A DNA stretch of 9,493 nt from Campylobacterales bacterium. GTDB taxonomy: Bacteria; Campylobacterota; Campylobacteria; Campylobacterales; JALSKU01. Where the stretch lies: the NCBI GenBank assembly GCA_027038235.1, contig JALVXV010000198.1:1-9493 (forward strand), read 5' to 3'. The notes below the pieces were generated by a model. It searched no databases, was not told the origin of the DNA, and worked only from the letters and a program-made list of their open reading frames with translations. The position numbers and the translations under genes are program-made. Positions 1-6,500 of the stretch are shown here, piece after piece; positions within the stretch are counted from its first letter, which is position 1; every line of letters starts with the position of its first letter.

Positions 1-24
1 CATTAATATGTTTTTAAATAACAT

Positions 25-54
25 GAAAAAGCTTTAATCTAAAAGAGCTTTTTC
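25..54 (-). terminator. Probable intrinsic terminator after the pseudopilin gene
   Basis: An inverted repeat pairs 25-33 (GAAAAAGCT) with 46-54 (AGCTTTTTC), nine base pairs, extendable by a G-U and an A-T pair, around an 8-12 nt loop. The A-rich 5' arm and T-rich 3' arm let the stem work as a terminator in either direction; in the minus-strand reading the stem ends in a run of five T. It lies about 70 bases past the pseudopilin stop, so it probably ends that transcript. Rightward use is also possible if a plus-strand gene ends left of the window. Confidence 0.55.
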
Positions 55-126
55 TACCTCGTTCTGTTAAACAAGGACGAAATTATATAGCAACAATGCT
101 TAAATTGAGGTTAAATTTTGTAAAAA

Positions 127-789
127 TTATAAAATGTGGATGTATCCTGTTTGTGGTTCGATGGCAATAGTTACATTTTTGTCATCGCAAGGGTTATTTT
201 TACATAGTGATATACGGCATTGAGTGGTCAATAGCCTACCTGTTTGATATGGCTTTGTACTTGATGCAAGATTTCCTGCTATTGGTCTGCCTAAATAGTC
301 AAAAGCTATCCTTCTTGCTGCACTACATCCTCCATTAAATTGTACATCTTCTATGCCATAAGTTTCACCAAGTGCCATAGTTTTATCCCTTCTTGAATCA
401 GTTAATGGTATAACACCTGCACTATAGCCACCTGATAGAAACATATTTGAGTTGGTTGGATTTTTTGCTATATTGTCAGAAATATTTACATTACCATCAT
501 GATTTAAATCGGAAAATATCGTATATGCCCATACTGTTGTACCGCTTACACTTTGTGCAAAAACTAGTTGCCATCTCTCTTTATACCAATTTGGATCACC
601 TGTATCAAATTTATCATCAACAATTGCTAAATGCTTTGTATATCTTAAGTGTGATACAAGTTGGGTAGATGCTTCTTGAAGTGAATCTCTGCTAAATCTT
701 GGAGCCATAGCTGCAGCTAAAATACCGACAACTATTATAACAAATACAAACTCTAACATCGTAAAGGCATATCTTCTATCGTACTTCAA
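127..789 (-). CDS. Type II secretion/type IV pilus-like pseudopilin with EF-hand-like loop
   Basis: This 220-aa protein starts with a short basic leader (MKYDRRYA) and a class III prepilin site: cleavage would fall between Ala8 and Phe9, with the conserved Glu at +5 (Glu13). A hydrophobic helix follows at about 13-30. A prepilin peptidase would cut and methylate it before assembly into a pseudopilus or pilus at the inner membrane. Residue -1 is Ala, not the usual Gly; my recollection is that this is common in Campylobacterota pseudopilins. The globular part holds an EF-hand-like loop, Asp94-Leu-Asn-His-Asp-Gly-Asn-Val-Asn-Ile-Ser-Asp105, a likely calcium site, plus Cys155, Cys191, Cys196 and Cys201, which could form disulfides. 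The start is TTG at 789-787: an in-frame stop lies at 801-799, AAGGA (800-796) sits six bases upstream, and the next Met (11) would destroy the leader. No other secretion genes are in the window. Pseudopilin identity is firm; the assembly system is unknown. Confidence 0.87.
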   Translation of the reverse strand: MKYDRRYAFTMLEFVFVIIVVGILAAAMAPRFSRDSLQEASTQLVSHLRYTKHLAIVDDKFDTGDPNWYKERWQLVFAQSVSGTTVWAYTIFSDLNHDGNVNISDNIAKNPTNSNMFLSGGYSAGVIPLTDSRRDKTMALGETYGIEDVQFNGGCSAARRIAFDYLGRPIAGNLASSTKPYQTGRLLTTQCRISLCKNNPCDDKNVTIAIEPQTGYIHIL

Positions 790-799
790 TCTCTTTCCT

Positions 800-834
800 T
801 ATAATAGCAGTAGAAAAATTCTACTGCTATTATA
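800..834. repeat. Perfect 16-bp inverted repeat (hairpin) between aclA and pseudopilin
   Basis: Bases 800-815 (TATAATAGCAGTAGAA) are an exact reverse complement of 819-834, with a 3-base AAA loop. In the minus-strand RNA this gives a long stem 12 bases after the aclA stop. The stem ends on the first base of the pseudopilin ribosome binding site and no U-tract follows, so it is not a textbook intrinsic terminator. It may act as an mRNA 3' stabiliser or processing site for aclBA, an attenuator, or a regulator site. TATAAT occurs at both outer ends, facing inward on both strands. Confidence 0.8.
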
Positions 835-837
835 TCA
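829..837 (-). promoter_or_regulatory. Extended -10 promoter candidate for the pseudopilin gene
   Basis: On the minus strand 837-829 reads TGATATAAT, an exact match to the extended -10 form TGnTATAAT, directly after the aclA stop and inside the outer arm of the hairpin. Initiation about seven bases downstream (near 822) would give a leader of roughly 33 bases to the TTG start, lacking most of the 5' arm of the stem. So the hairpin would form only in read-through RNA from aclBA. No clear -35 box is seen. Confidence 0.5.
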
Positions 838-846
838 TAAAATTTT

Positions 847-2664
847 TTATATCTCTTCAGCCTTTTCAATATCATAAAGAATATCATCCATTGGATGTCT
901 ATACATTGGCATAGCAAGTCTCTTTTCATCAAGTATATGACCGATAAAACCAATGCTTCTTCCAACTATAAAAAAGGCATTTAAAGTTCCACTCTCTATA
1001 AACTCATCTATCTCCTCTTCGCTATACCCTAAAGCTCTCCACATATCAACCATAAGTATCCCTATGGTTCCATCAACATTTAAGATAAGATTATCTTTTT
1101 TGCTTGTTGTAAGCTGTTCAACCTCTAAAGCATAATTTAAGAGTGAAGTCTTAGGAAAGTACTCTTTAGCAAATTTTTTTAGCCCCTCTACCCTTTTGTC
1201 AGGATTTCTTAAAGATTTTATTCTATGACCAATACCCGGAATTGGAATACCTTGCTTTTTCATATAGCTTAAAAATTGTGCTGGAGTTAAATTGTTATCA
1301 TTTGCATATTTAAAATATTTTGCAGCCCCATCAATTGCTCCACCAAATCTAGGACCTATTGTCAAAAGTCCTGTTACTAAAGATTCAACTACAGATTTAC
1401 CTGCTCTTGCAGTTACCTTTGCATTGTGAGCTCCACTTACTGCAGGTCCATGATCTGCAACAGTCTTTAAAACTGTCTCTATAAAATCAGTAGCCCATCT
1501 TGGATACTGCTTTTTAAACCATAGAAGTGCTATTACATCACCTATGCTTTTACCAGTATCAGGGGTAGCTACTGAACTGATAGGAAAACCTGCATAAGTT
1601 GCCTCTTCACCTCTATCATCGCTTATAGTACATATAAAATTTTTAGGTCTTCTATTTTTTGAAATAACTTTTACTTCAGGCTCTTCTATCTTAGTTATAA
1701 CACCTTCATTGCTAAGTTTTGTATAAACCTCATGAATAATTTTTGGTAATTCATTAAAGCTCTCTGGCACATAAAAACCTGCCTCTTTCATCGCTTTGTT
1801 TTTTGCTATGGCAGTCTCTCTATCAACATTTGCACTTGCTCCTGCATGACCAAACTGTACTCCGCTACTAAAGTATTGAGCAATAGTTCCTATACACCAA
1901 GAGATGATAGGCTTGGTAATTTTGCCCTCTTTAACAGCCTCAATTACTTTATACTCCTCTGTTCCACCAACCTCTCCAAGAAGTATCATATACTTTACTT
2001 GCGGATTATCTTGCATTCTAAGAAGATTATCTATAAAGGTAGAACCGACAAATCTATCCCCGCCTATAGCAACACCCTCAGCAATACCATCTGCATTTAA
2101 AGCGATAATATTTGACATCTCATTAAACAATCCGCCACTTCTTGTAACAAGTCCACAACTTCCTGCTCTATGCAACTTAGACTTGATGATATTTTCTATA
2201 GTTCCACCAATATTTGCTATCTTAAAGGCTCCTGGAGCTATAGCACCAACAGTAGCAGGTCCTATGATGGTTATACCCTTTTGTCTAGCGGTGCTATTCA
2301 TTATCCTTGCCATTCTCTCTGGAATTCCCTCAGCTGTTATCATGATAGTCTTAAACTGCCCATTAATTCCAATAGCCTCCATGGTTACATCATAAGCAGT
2401 TCTAAATGAACCAAAATTCAAAAGCACATCTGCATTTGGAAAATCTTTTGCTGCTGCTTGAGTATTTTTATATATTGGAATCATTATCTCATCATTGCCG
2501 TAAAAATACTTATCAAATTTATTATTGCTAGTTGGAGCAACTATAGCTGCTACTGAGGGCTTTTCTCTACCTATAACATAGTCATAATCAAGCATTCTTT
2601 GAATTGCACTTTTGTTATTGTTCCAAAATATTGCCTGTGTATCTTTAGTAAATAATGCACCCAT
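847..2664 (-). CDS. aclA: ATP citrate lyase, large (alpha) subunit
   Basis: With AclB this cytoplasmic enzyme converts citrate, ATP and CoA to acetyl-CoA, oxaloacetate, ADP and phosphate, the citrate-cleaving step of the reductive TCA cycle. The 605-aa protein has the family's two parts. Residues about 1-330 resemble the succinyl-CoA synthetase alpha subunit, with SRSGG-like TRSGG (174-178) and the phosphorylated histidine His273 in FGHAGA. Residues about 345-605 form the citrate-synthase-like citryl-CoA lyase part, with His405 in ADHGPAVSGAHN, His480 in GIGHR and Asp531 in NVDGTIG. The C-terminus (GRSIGFIGH, then YRHPMDDI) closely follows the end of animal ACLY. The length matches bacterial AclA at about 600-610 aa. 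The ATG at 2664 lies one base after the aclB stop, and a strong GGAGGAG (2678-2672) six to seven bases upstream lies inside aclB, so translation is probably coupled. No key residue is missing. Confidence 0.97.
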   Translation of the reverse strand: MGALFTKDTQAIFWNNNKSAIQRMLDYDYVIGREKPSVAAIVAPTSNNKFDKYFYGNDEIMIPIYKNTQAAAKDFPNADVLLNFGSFRTAYDVTMEAIGINGQFKTIMITAEGIPERMARIMNSTARQKGITIIGPATVGAIAPGAFKIANIGGTIENIIKSKLHRAGSCGLVTRSGGLFNEMSNIIALNADGIAEGVAIGGDRFVGSTFIDNLLRMQDNPQVKYMILLGEVGGTEEYKVIEAVKEGKITKPIISWCIGTIAQYFSSGVQFGHAGASANVDRETAIAKNKAMKEAGFYVPESFNELPKIIHEVYTKLSNEGVITKIEEPEVKVISKNRRPKNFICTISDDRGEEATYAGFPISSVATPDTGKSIGDVIALLWFKKQYPRWATDFIETVLKTVADHGPAVSGAHNAKVTARAGKSVVESLVTGLLTIGPRFGGAIDGAAKYFKYANDNNLTPAQFLSYMKKQGIPIPGIGHRIKSLRNPDKRVEGLKKFAKEYFPKTSLLNYALEVEQLTTSKKDNLILNVDGTIGILMVDMWRALGYSEEEIDEFIESGTLNAFFIVGRSIGFIGHILDEKRLAMPMYRHPMDDILYDIEKAEEI

Positions 2665-2665
2665 C

Positions 2666-3982
2666 TTACTTCTCCTCCAATGCCATTCTAACTATATCAG
2701 TTACATGAGTTTCGGGCCCATAAACTTCTATATAAAGCCCTAACCTATCAGCAGCCTCTTTTATATCTTTAAGCCCTTTTTCATAGTTTGGACCACCTCT
2801 TCTAACATATATCTTAACCCCAACATCTTTTAATTTTTCAGCATACTCTTCAAAAGCTTGGATGATACCTGTAAATGTCTTAGCAACATCAGTAAAATTT
2901 GCTATAGCTCCACCAATAATAAGTATCTTATCTCTTCCTTTTGGATCTTTATGTCTAGTCATAAGATCAAAAATAGTCTCAGCATAAAATCTTGTCTCAT
3001 CCGTAGTAGGTCCGCCACTATACTCTCCATAGTTTGCCAATTCGCTTACATCAGTCATATCGGCAATAGTATCAGCATAGACAACACTTGCTCCACCACC
3101 AGCTACCATTGTCCATACTCTGCCCATTGGATTTAGTATAGTAAGCTTTAAACTTGCTCCACTTTTAGCATCTGCCTTAGCGATAGCCTCCTCTTCAGGA
3201 CTTTTCTTATCCATTCCAAAAGGTGTAGGAAACTCTATATTTCCCCATTTATCTTTCATCATAAATCCAGCAGTATCATCCAATCTTGCAACAAGATCTA
3301 AGATATGCATATTGTTTTCTATCATCACAAGTGGATTTATCTCTAAATAGGCAAAGTTTAAGTCTCTATAAAATTTATAAAACTGCTTAGCAAAAGTTAT
3401 AAATACCTCTTTTTTATCTGCTGGAATATCCTGAGGAACATTTGCTCTAATAAGATGCTTTATATCTGCATCGCTTAAATCTATAGGAATAACTGCTTCA
3501 GTTACCTTTTCACTCCAGCCCTCTTCTACCTCCATGCCTCCTTCAGCTGACATATAAAGCACATCATCTTCACCCACAGTTGTCGCAGCTATATAGTACT
3601 CTTGATCTTGGGTGTGAGGTGTAAATGGCTCTACTATAAAGTGTGTAAGATATCCCTCTTGACCAGATATCAAAAGTGTCTCATGAGATCTTTTTTCATC
3701 TATCCATTTTGCAGCATCTTCTAATGTTACATCTCCAGGTTTATCAATCTTGAATAAAACAAGACCATTTTTTCCACGTTTTCCAAAAAGCATATCAGGT
3801 TTTGCAACAAGTGGTTTTTGGTTTAACCACTCAAAACCATGCTCTTTTGCCTTCTGCCTAAGTTCATCTCCACTAGTTACTAGCACGGACTGAAAGCCAT
3901 ATTCAAAACCACTAAAATAGTCATTCCAATGCTTTGCAAATAGTGCTTTGCCATCATATTCGCGTATTGCTCTTTGAGCCAT
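2666..3982 (-). CDS. aclB: ATP citrate lyase, small (beta) subunit
   Basis: This 438-aa protein is the ATP-grasp, succinyl-CoA synthetase beta-like subunit, matching the N-terminal half of eukaryotic ACLY. Visible motifs are the nucleotide-binding segment LVAKPDMLFGKRGKNG (58-73), the acidic SAEGGMEVE stretch (145-153), the metal-binding LEINPL (213-218), the glycine loop AGGGASVVYADT (294-305), and the citrate-site region NYGEYSGGPTTDET (317-330). These last two correspond to GGGAS and YGEYSG motifs in ACLY. It grasps ATP, helps phosphorylate His273 of AclA and binds citrate. The ATG at 3982 has AAGGAG five bases upstream. It is the first gene of an aclBA operon, the order I recall from Sulfurimonas denitrificans and relatives, and ends one base before aclA. 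The protein is complete, with no sign of transfer or decay. Confidence 0.96.
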   Translation of the reverse strand: MAQRAIREYDGKALFAKHWNDYFSGFEYGFQSVLVTSGDELRQKAKEHGFEWLNQKPLVAKPDMLFGKRGKNGLVLFKIDKPGDVTLEDAAKWIDEKRSHETLLISGQEGYLTHFIVEPFTPHTQDQEYYIAATTVGEDDVLYMSAEGGMEVEEGWSEKVTEAVIPIDLSDADIKHLIRANVPQDIPADKKEVFITFAKQFYKFYRDLNFAYLEINPLVMIENNMHILDLVARLDDTAGFMMKDKWGNIEFPTPFGMDKKSPEEEAIAKADAKSGASLKLTILNPMGRVWTMVAGGGASVVYADTIADMTDVSELANYGEYSGGPTTDETRFYAETIFDLMTRHKDPKGRDKILIIGGAIANFTDVAKTFTGIIQAFEEYAEKLKDVGVKIYVRRGGPNYEKGLKDIKEAADRLGLYIEVYGPETHVTDIVRMALEEK

Positions 3983-4019
3983 AACTGCTCCTTATTTAAA
4001 ATAATATTAGTATCTTGCG

Positions 4020-4049
4020 ATTATACAACAATTAGCAATAATTATTCAA
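4020..4049 (-). promoter_or_regulatory. Promoter candidate for aclBA
   Basis: On the minus strand TATAAT lies at 4025-4020 and TTGAAT, four of six matches to TTGACA, at 4049-4044, with an 18-base spacer. Initiation near 4013 would give a leader of about 30 bases to the aclB ATG. This is the only good promoter in the 97-base gap between the membrane-protein stop and aclB, and suggests aclBA is its own unit. I see no convincing GC-stem terminator in this gap, only A/T-only pairing around 4061-4076, so read-through from the genes upstream is possible. Confidence 0.55.
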
Positions 4050-4079
4050 ATTTTAAATGGATTTTTGAAAAATTTTTGC

Positions 4080-5306
4080 TTATTTGTGTAATTTTGAAAC
4101 AAATACTTGAAAAATGGGCTTGTTGTAGTAACTTATTGTAACACTTTTACTATTTTTTAGCTTATCATAAGTCAATCGATACTCCCCTTTATCTTCAATG
4201 CCATAGAATTTTAATCTCAAAGCAAAAGCTCTATTGGCTATATTTATCCTATTGATATTCATACTTTTTAATCTTTTTGCAACCTCTTTTGCAAAATCAT
4301 ATCTATAGGTAAAGTGCTTTTTAGGATTTGTCAAAACTAGATATAATGGCTTATTGAAGTAGATAAGTACAAAATTTATTAAAAGTGAACCAAAGACAAT
4401 AATAAAAAAAAGTTTATGCCATCTTCTAAGCTCTGGTATTCTCACTCTATAACTAGATAAAAATGTCTTTACCATCAAGGGTGTTGCTATGATAGCAAAG
4501 GGAGCAAAATCTTCAAGTCTTATTTTTTGTCTAAAAGATAGCAATAATGAAAAGATAAATGCTACAAATGATATAAACCAAAGGATACTCTTTTTCTCTT
4601 TTATAAGTATTCTATACTCAGTATAAAAAAAGTATAAAAATACCAATGGTGAAAAGATAGCACTATAGATTGCTAAAGTATCTATAAAATAATTTTTGGG
4701 CTTACCTCCAGTATCAAAGCCCCAAACATACATACTTATCCCAAATAAAATCAAAGAGAAATATAAAAGTATATTATCCTTTTTATACAGCGAATAAAAG
4801 ATGAGCGATAGATAGAAGATAGAAAAAGAGTTATCCACTAAAAATGAGAGCGATAAAACCAAATAAGCAATAATATTCCTCTTTGATTGATATAGATATA
4901 TAAACATTAAAGATAAAAATATAACTATCTCAGCACTATTTACCAAAAGTGCAGCACTATTTGTGCCTGGAAGTAAGAGATAGATAATAACACTAAAGAC
5001 TCTATCACCTTTTCTTTTTAGATACTGTTTGCTAAGTTTGTAGAGCAAAATGGTACTTAAAATGTGAAAAAATATAAAAGGTATCCTCAAAGCAAAATCA
5101 TTTTGTCCAAAAATTAAGCTAGAAAATCTGATCAAATAGTGTATAAAAGAGGTTGAATTAAAAAATATCATAGCTTCATGATAGCTAATGCTAAGAGTTT
5201 TAACCCCATACAATAAAAAGACAAAGTGAATAAATAAAGCAAGACCTATCAAAAGTGTCTCATTTAAAAACTTGCTTTTGTTAAGATTGGAGCCTAAATA
5301 TTTCAC
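4080..5306 (-). CDS. Multi-pass membrane protein, probable GT-C (PMT/ArnT-like) glycosyltransferase
   Basis: This 408-aa protein has about ten or eleven hydrophobic segments (roughly 17-35, 70-92, 104-138, 143-158, 160-174, 178-195, 207-229, 240-257, 266-284, 297-317) and a soluble C-terminal part of about 80 residues. The arrangement fits the GT-C fold: after the first helix comes an acidic loop motif, Tyr42-His43-Glu44-Ala45, and then DFALRIPFIFFHILST (70-85), typical of the PMT_2/ArnT group, which move sugars from polyprenyl-phosphate carriers outside the inner membrane. The usual loop pair is Asp-Glu; here it is His-Glu, so activity is uncertain. The start is GTG at 5306, one base after the pabA stop, with GAGG seven bases upstream; the next Met is residue 46, past the first helix. 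It is very likely translated with pabA, but no functional link is obvious. Membrane protein is certain; glycosyltransferase is a moderate call. Confidence 0.6.
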   Translation of the reverse strand: MKYLGSNLNKSKFLNETLLIGLALFIHFVFLLYGVKTLSISYHEAMIFFNSTSFIHYLIRFSSLIFGQNDFALRIPFIFFHILSTILLYKLSKQYLKRKGDRVFSVIIYLLLPGTNSAALLVNSAEIVIFLSLMFIYLYQSKRNIIAYLVLSLSFLVDNSFSIFYLSLIFYSLYKKDNILLYFSLILFGISMYVWGFDTGGKPKNYFIDTLAIYSAIFSPLVFLYFFYTEYRILIKEKKSILWFISFVAFIFSLLLSFRQKIRLEDFAPFAIIATPLMVKTFLSSYRVRIPELRRWHKLFFIIVFGSLLINFVLIYFNKPLYLVLTNPKKHFTYRYDFAKEVAKRLKSMNINRINIANRAFALRLKFYGIEDKGEYRLTYDKLKNSKSVTISYYNKPIFQVFVSKLHK

Positions 5307-5307
5307 T

Positions 5308-5880
5308 TTAAATCCTCAAAAAATTATCCAATATCTTATACCCATGTTCACTCATGATTGATTCTGGGTGATATTGTACTCCATATATTTGATGATTTTT
5401 TATCTCTAAAGACATAATCTCCCTATCACCTTCGCTAAAAGATGTAACTTTGATAATATCTGGTAAATTATCTTTTTCCACTACCAACGAATGATACCTT
5501 GTAGCTATAAACTCCTTTGGCATATCTTTGTATAAAATAGTCTGCTTATCATTCATTACTATCTTTGAGGTTTTTCCATGCATCATCTTTTTAGCTCTAA
5601 CAATTTTGGCTCCAAAACTCTGTGCAATAGTTTGATGCCCTAAGCAGATACCAAGTATAGGAAGTTTATCTTTAAAATACGATACACACTCTAGCGAAAT
5701 CCCTGCCTCATTAGGTGTAGCCGGACCGGGTGAAATGATAATCTTTTCAGGATTTAACTTTTCTATCTCTTTAACACTCATTTCATCATTTCGTATAACA
5801 TTCAAATCAGCCCCTAGTTCTAAGCAATACTGGACTATATTGTAAGTAAAACTATCATAATTATCTATCATAAGTATCAT
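5308..5880 (-). CDS. pabA: Glutamine amidotransferase subunit of aminodeoxychorismate/anthranilate synthase
   Basis: This 190-aa class I glutamine amidotransferase releases ammonia from glutamine for a chorismate-using partner, PabB (folate) or TrpE (tryptophan). It starts with the typical MILMIDNYDSFTYN, has the oxyanion region ISPGPATPNEAG (49-60), the nucleophile Cys79 in LGICLGHQ, and the catalytic pair His171 and Glu173 in YHPES. All triad residues are present and the length is normal. PabA and TrpG cannot be separated by sequence alone, and one protein may serve both partners. No pabB or trpE lies nearby. An isolated gene outside a trp cluster slightly favours pabA. The ATG at 5880 has AAGGAT (5894-5889) eight bases upstream, which directly follows the toxin stop codon. 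The gene follows the MazF-like toxin by 14 bases and is one base from the membrane protein, so all four are likely cotranscribed. Confidence 0.88.
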   Translation of the reverse strand: MILMIDNYDSFTYNIVQYCLELGADLNVIRNDEMSVKEIEKLNPEKIIISPGPATPNEAGISLECVSYFKDKLPILGICLGHQTIAQSFGAKIVRAKKMMHGKTSKIVMNDKQTILYKDMPKEFIATRYHSLVVEKDNLPDIIKVTSFSEGDREIMSLEIKNHQIYGVQYHPESIMSEHGYKILDNFLRI

Positions 5881-5894
5881 ATCATTTTATCCTT

Positions 5895-6230
5895 TTATAT
5901 TATCTCATTCAACTGTTTTTTTATTTGTCTAATTTCATATTGTGTTAGTATGGCAATTTTTTTTATAAATCTTGAATTATCTATAGATCTTATCTGTGTA
6001 ATAACCGCATCAGAATCTTGTTGTAAATGATCTCTTTTTTTGATTCTAAATCTTATAGGTTCTGCATCGTCAATCAAAGCAGTAGATAAAGGGATAATGA
6101 TAGTCGTCGGGTAACCATTTTGAATCAATTCATTATTTTGAAATACAACTGCCGGTCTAATCTTGCCCATTTCATTATTTTTTTTCACAGGGTTTAAATT
6201 GATCAGCCATATTTCACCTCTACAAGGCAT
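5895..6230 (-). CDS. MazF/PemK-family toxin (type II endoribonuclease)
   Basis: The protein carries the MazF fold signature: RGEIWLINLNP (4-14), KIRPAVVFQN (23-32), IIIPLST (44-50) and ITQIRSID (77-84). Arg25 and Thr50 are the candidate RNA-cleaving residues by analogy with MazF proteins. Such toxins cut mRNA at short motifs and are held inactive by a cognate antitoxin. I chose the start at 6230 (MPCRGEIW), giving 111 aa, the usual MazF length. It overlaps the antitoxin end by 11 bases and has AAGGAA nine bases upstream. An open frame extends to an ATG at 6272, but that would add 14 residues before the fold and has no good ribosome binding site. Both conserved segments are intact, so the toxin is probably functional. 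The cut sequence cannot be predicted from here. Confidence 0.87.
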   Translation of the reverse strand: MPCRGEIWLINLNPVKKNNEMGKIRPAVVFQNNELIQNGYPTTIIIPLSTALIDDAEPIRFRIKKRDHLQQDSDAVITQIRSIDNSRFIKKIAILTQYEIRQIKKQLNEII

Positions 6231-6447
6231 CTGATAAAATTCCTTCATAGCTTTTATAGATATCCAAATCAATATCTTTAGTTTTTTTTACAGCTTTAGC
6301 CAACTTAGAGCTTTTCTCTTTTTTTATGGCATCTGCATATAAACCAATAGCTTCTCTGATAATATCACTTTTTCTTTTATGCAAAGTTTCAGACAATTCA
6401 ATTAAAGTGCTTTCCAATTTTTTATCCAATCTAACTGTTGCGGTCAT
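6220..6447 (-). CDS. Ribbon-helix-helix antitoxin of the MazF-like pair
   Basis: This 75-aa protein starts with a short basic beta strand (TATVRLDKK, 2-10), then a helix (about 10-24) and a second helix beginning SDIIREAI (27-34). That is the CopG/MetJ-type ribbon-helix-helix fold, which binds DNA as a dimer. The tail (about 42-75), lysine-rich then acidic, is the likely toxin-binding part. It would neutralise the MazF-like protein and repress its own promoter. ATG at 6447 has AAGGAA seven bases upstream. The end overlaps the toxin start by 11 bases, the classic antitoxin-first arrangement with coupled translation. It lies 53 bases after mqnE with its own promoter. Confidence 0.85.
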   Translation of the reverse strand: MTATVRLDKKLESTLIELSETLHKRKSDIIREAIGLYADAIKKEKSSKLAKAVKKTKDIDLDIYKSYEGILSDAL

Positions 6448-6468
6448 AATTAATTTCCTTGTATTTTT

Positions 6469-6484
6469 GTATTACAGTATTATA
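6469..6484 (-). promoter_or_regulatory. Promoter and candidate operator of the toxin-antitoxin pair
   Basis: On the minus strand TATAAT lies at 6484-6479 and overlaps a direct repeat: TAATAC at 6482-6477 and again at 6474-6469, separated by two bases. The centre also reads as the small palindrome TACTGTA. Ribbon-helix-helix dimers often bind short repeats like this, so the antitoxin may shut its own promoter by covering the -10 box and start point. Repeat and -10 box are seen; the operator role is inferred. No clear -35 box is seen. Confidence 0.45.
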
Positions 6485-6500
6485 GCTGATTTTTAAATAA

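Noticed and set aside
1..3. Possible minus-strand ATG of a next gene at the left edge
   Set aside because: No ribosome binding sequence upstream and only one codon visible.
59..80. Second small hairpin (TCGTTCT / AGGACGA)
   Set aside because: Seven pairs including a G-U on the plus strand, and a mismatch on the minus strand where the transcript lies; no tail of T. Probably chance.
82..87. Minus-strand TATAAT as a promoter for a gene left of the window
   Set aside because: No -35 or extended -10 match, and transcription from it would run straight into the terminator hairpin at 54-25.
1904..2395. 163-codon plus-strand open frame inside aclA
   Set aside because: It is antisense to a fully conserved region of aclA, has biased composition typical of a shadow frame, and no ribosome site or family motif.
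6231..6272. Longer MazF-like toxin starting at 6272
   Set aside because: The added 14 residues precede the conserved fold, overlap the antitoxin by over 50 bases and lack a ribosome site; the 6230 start gives the normal 111-aa length.
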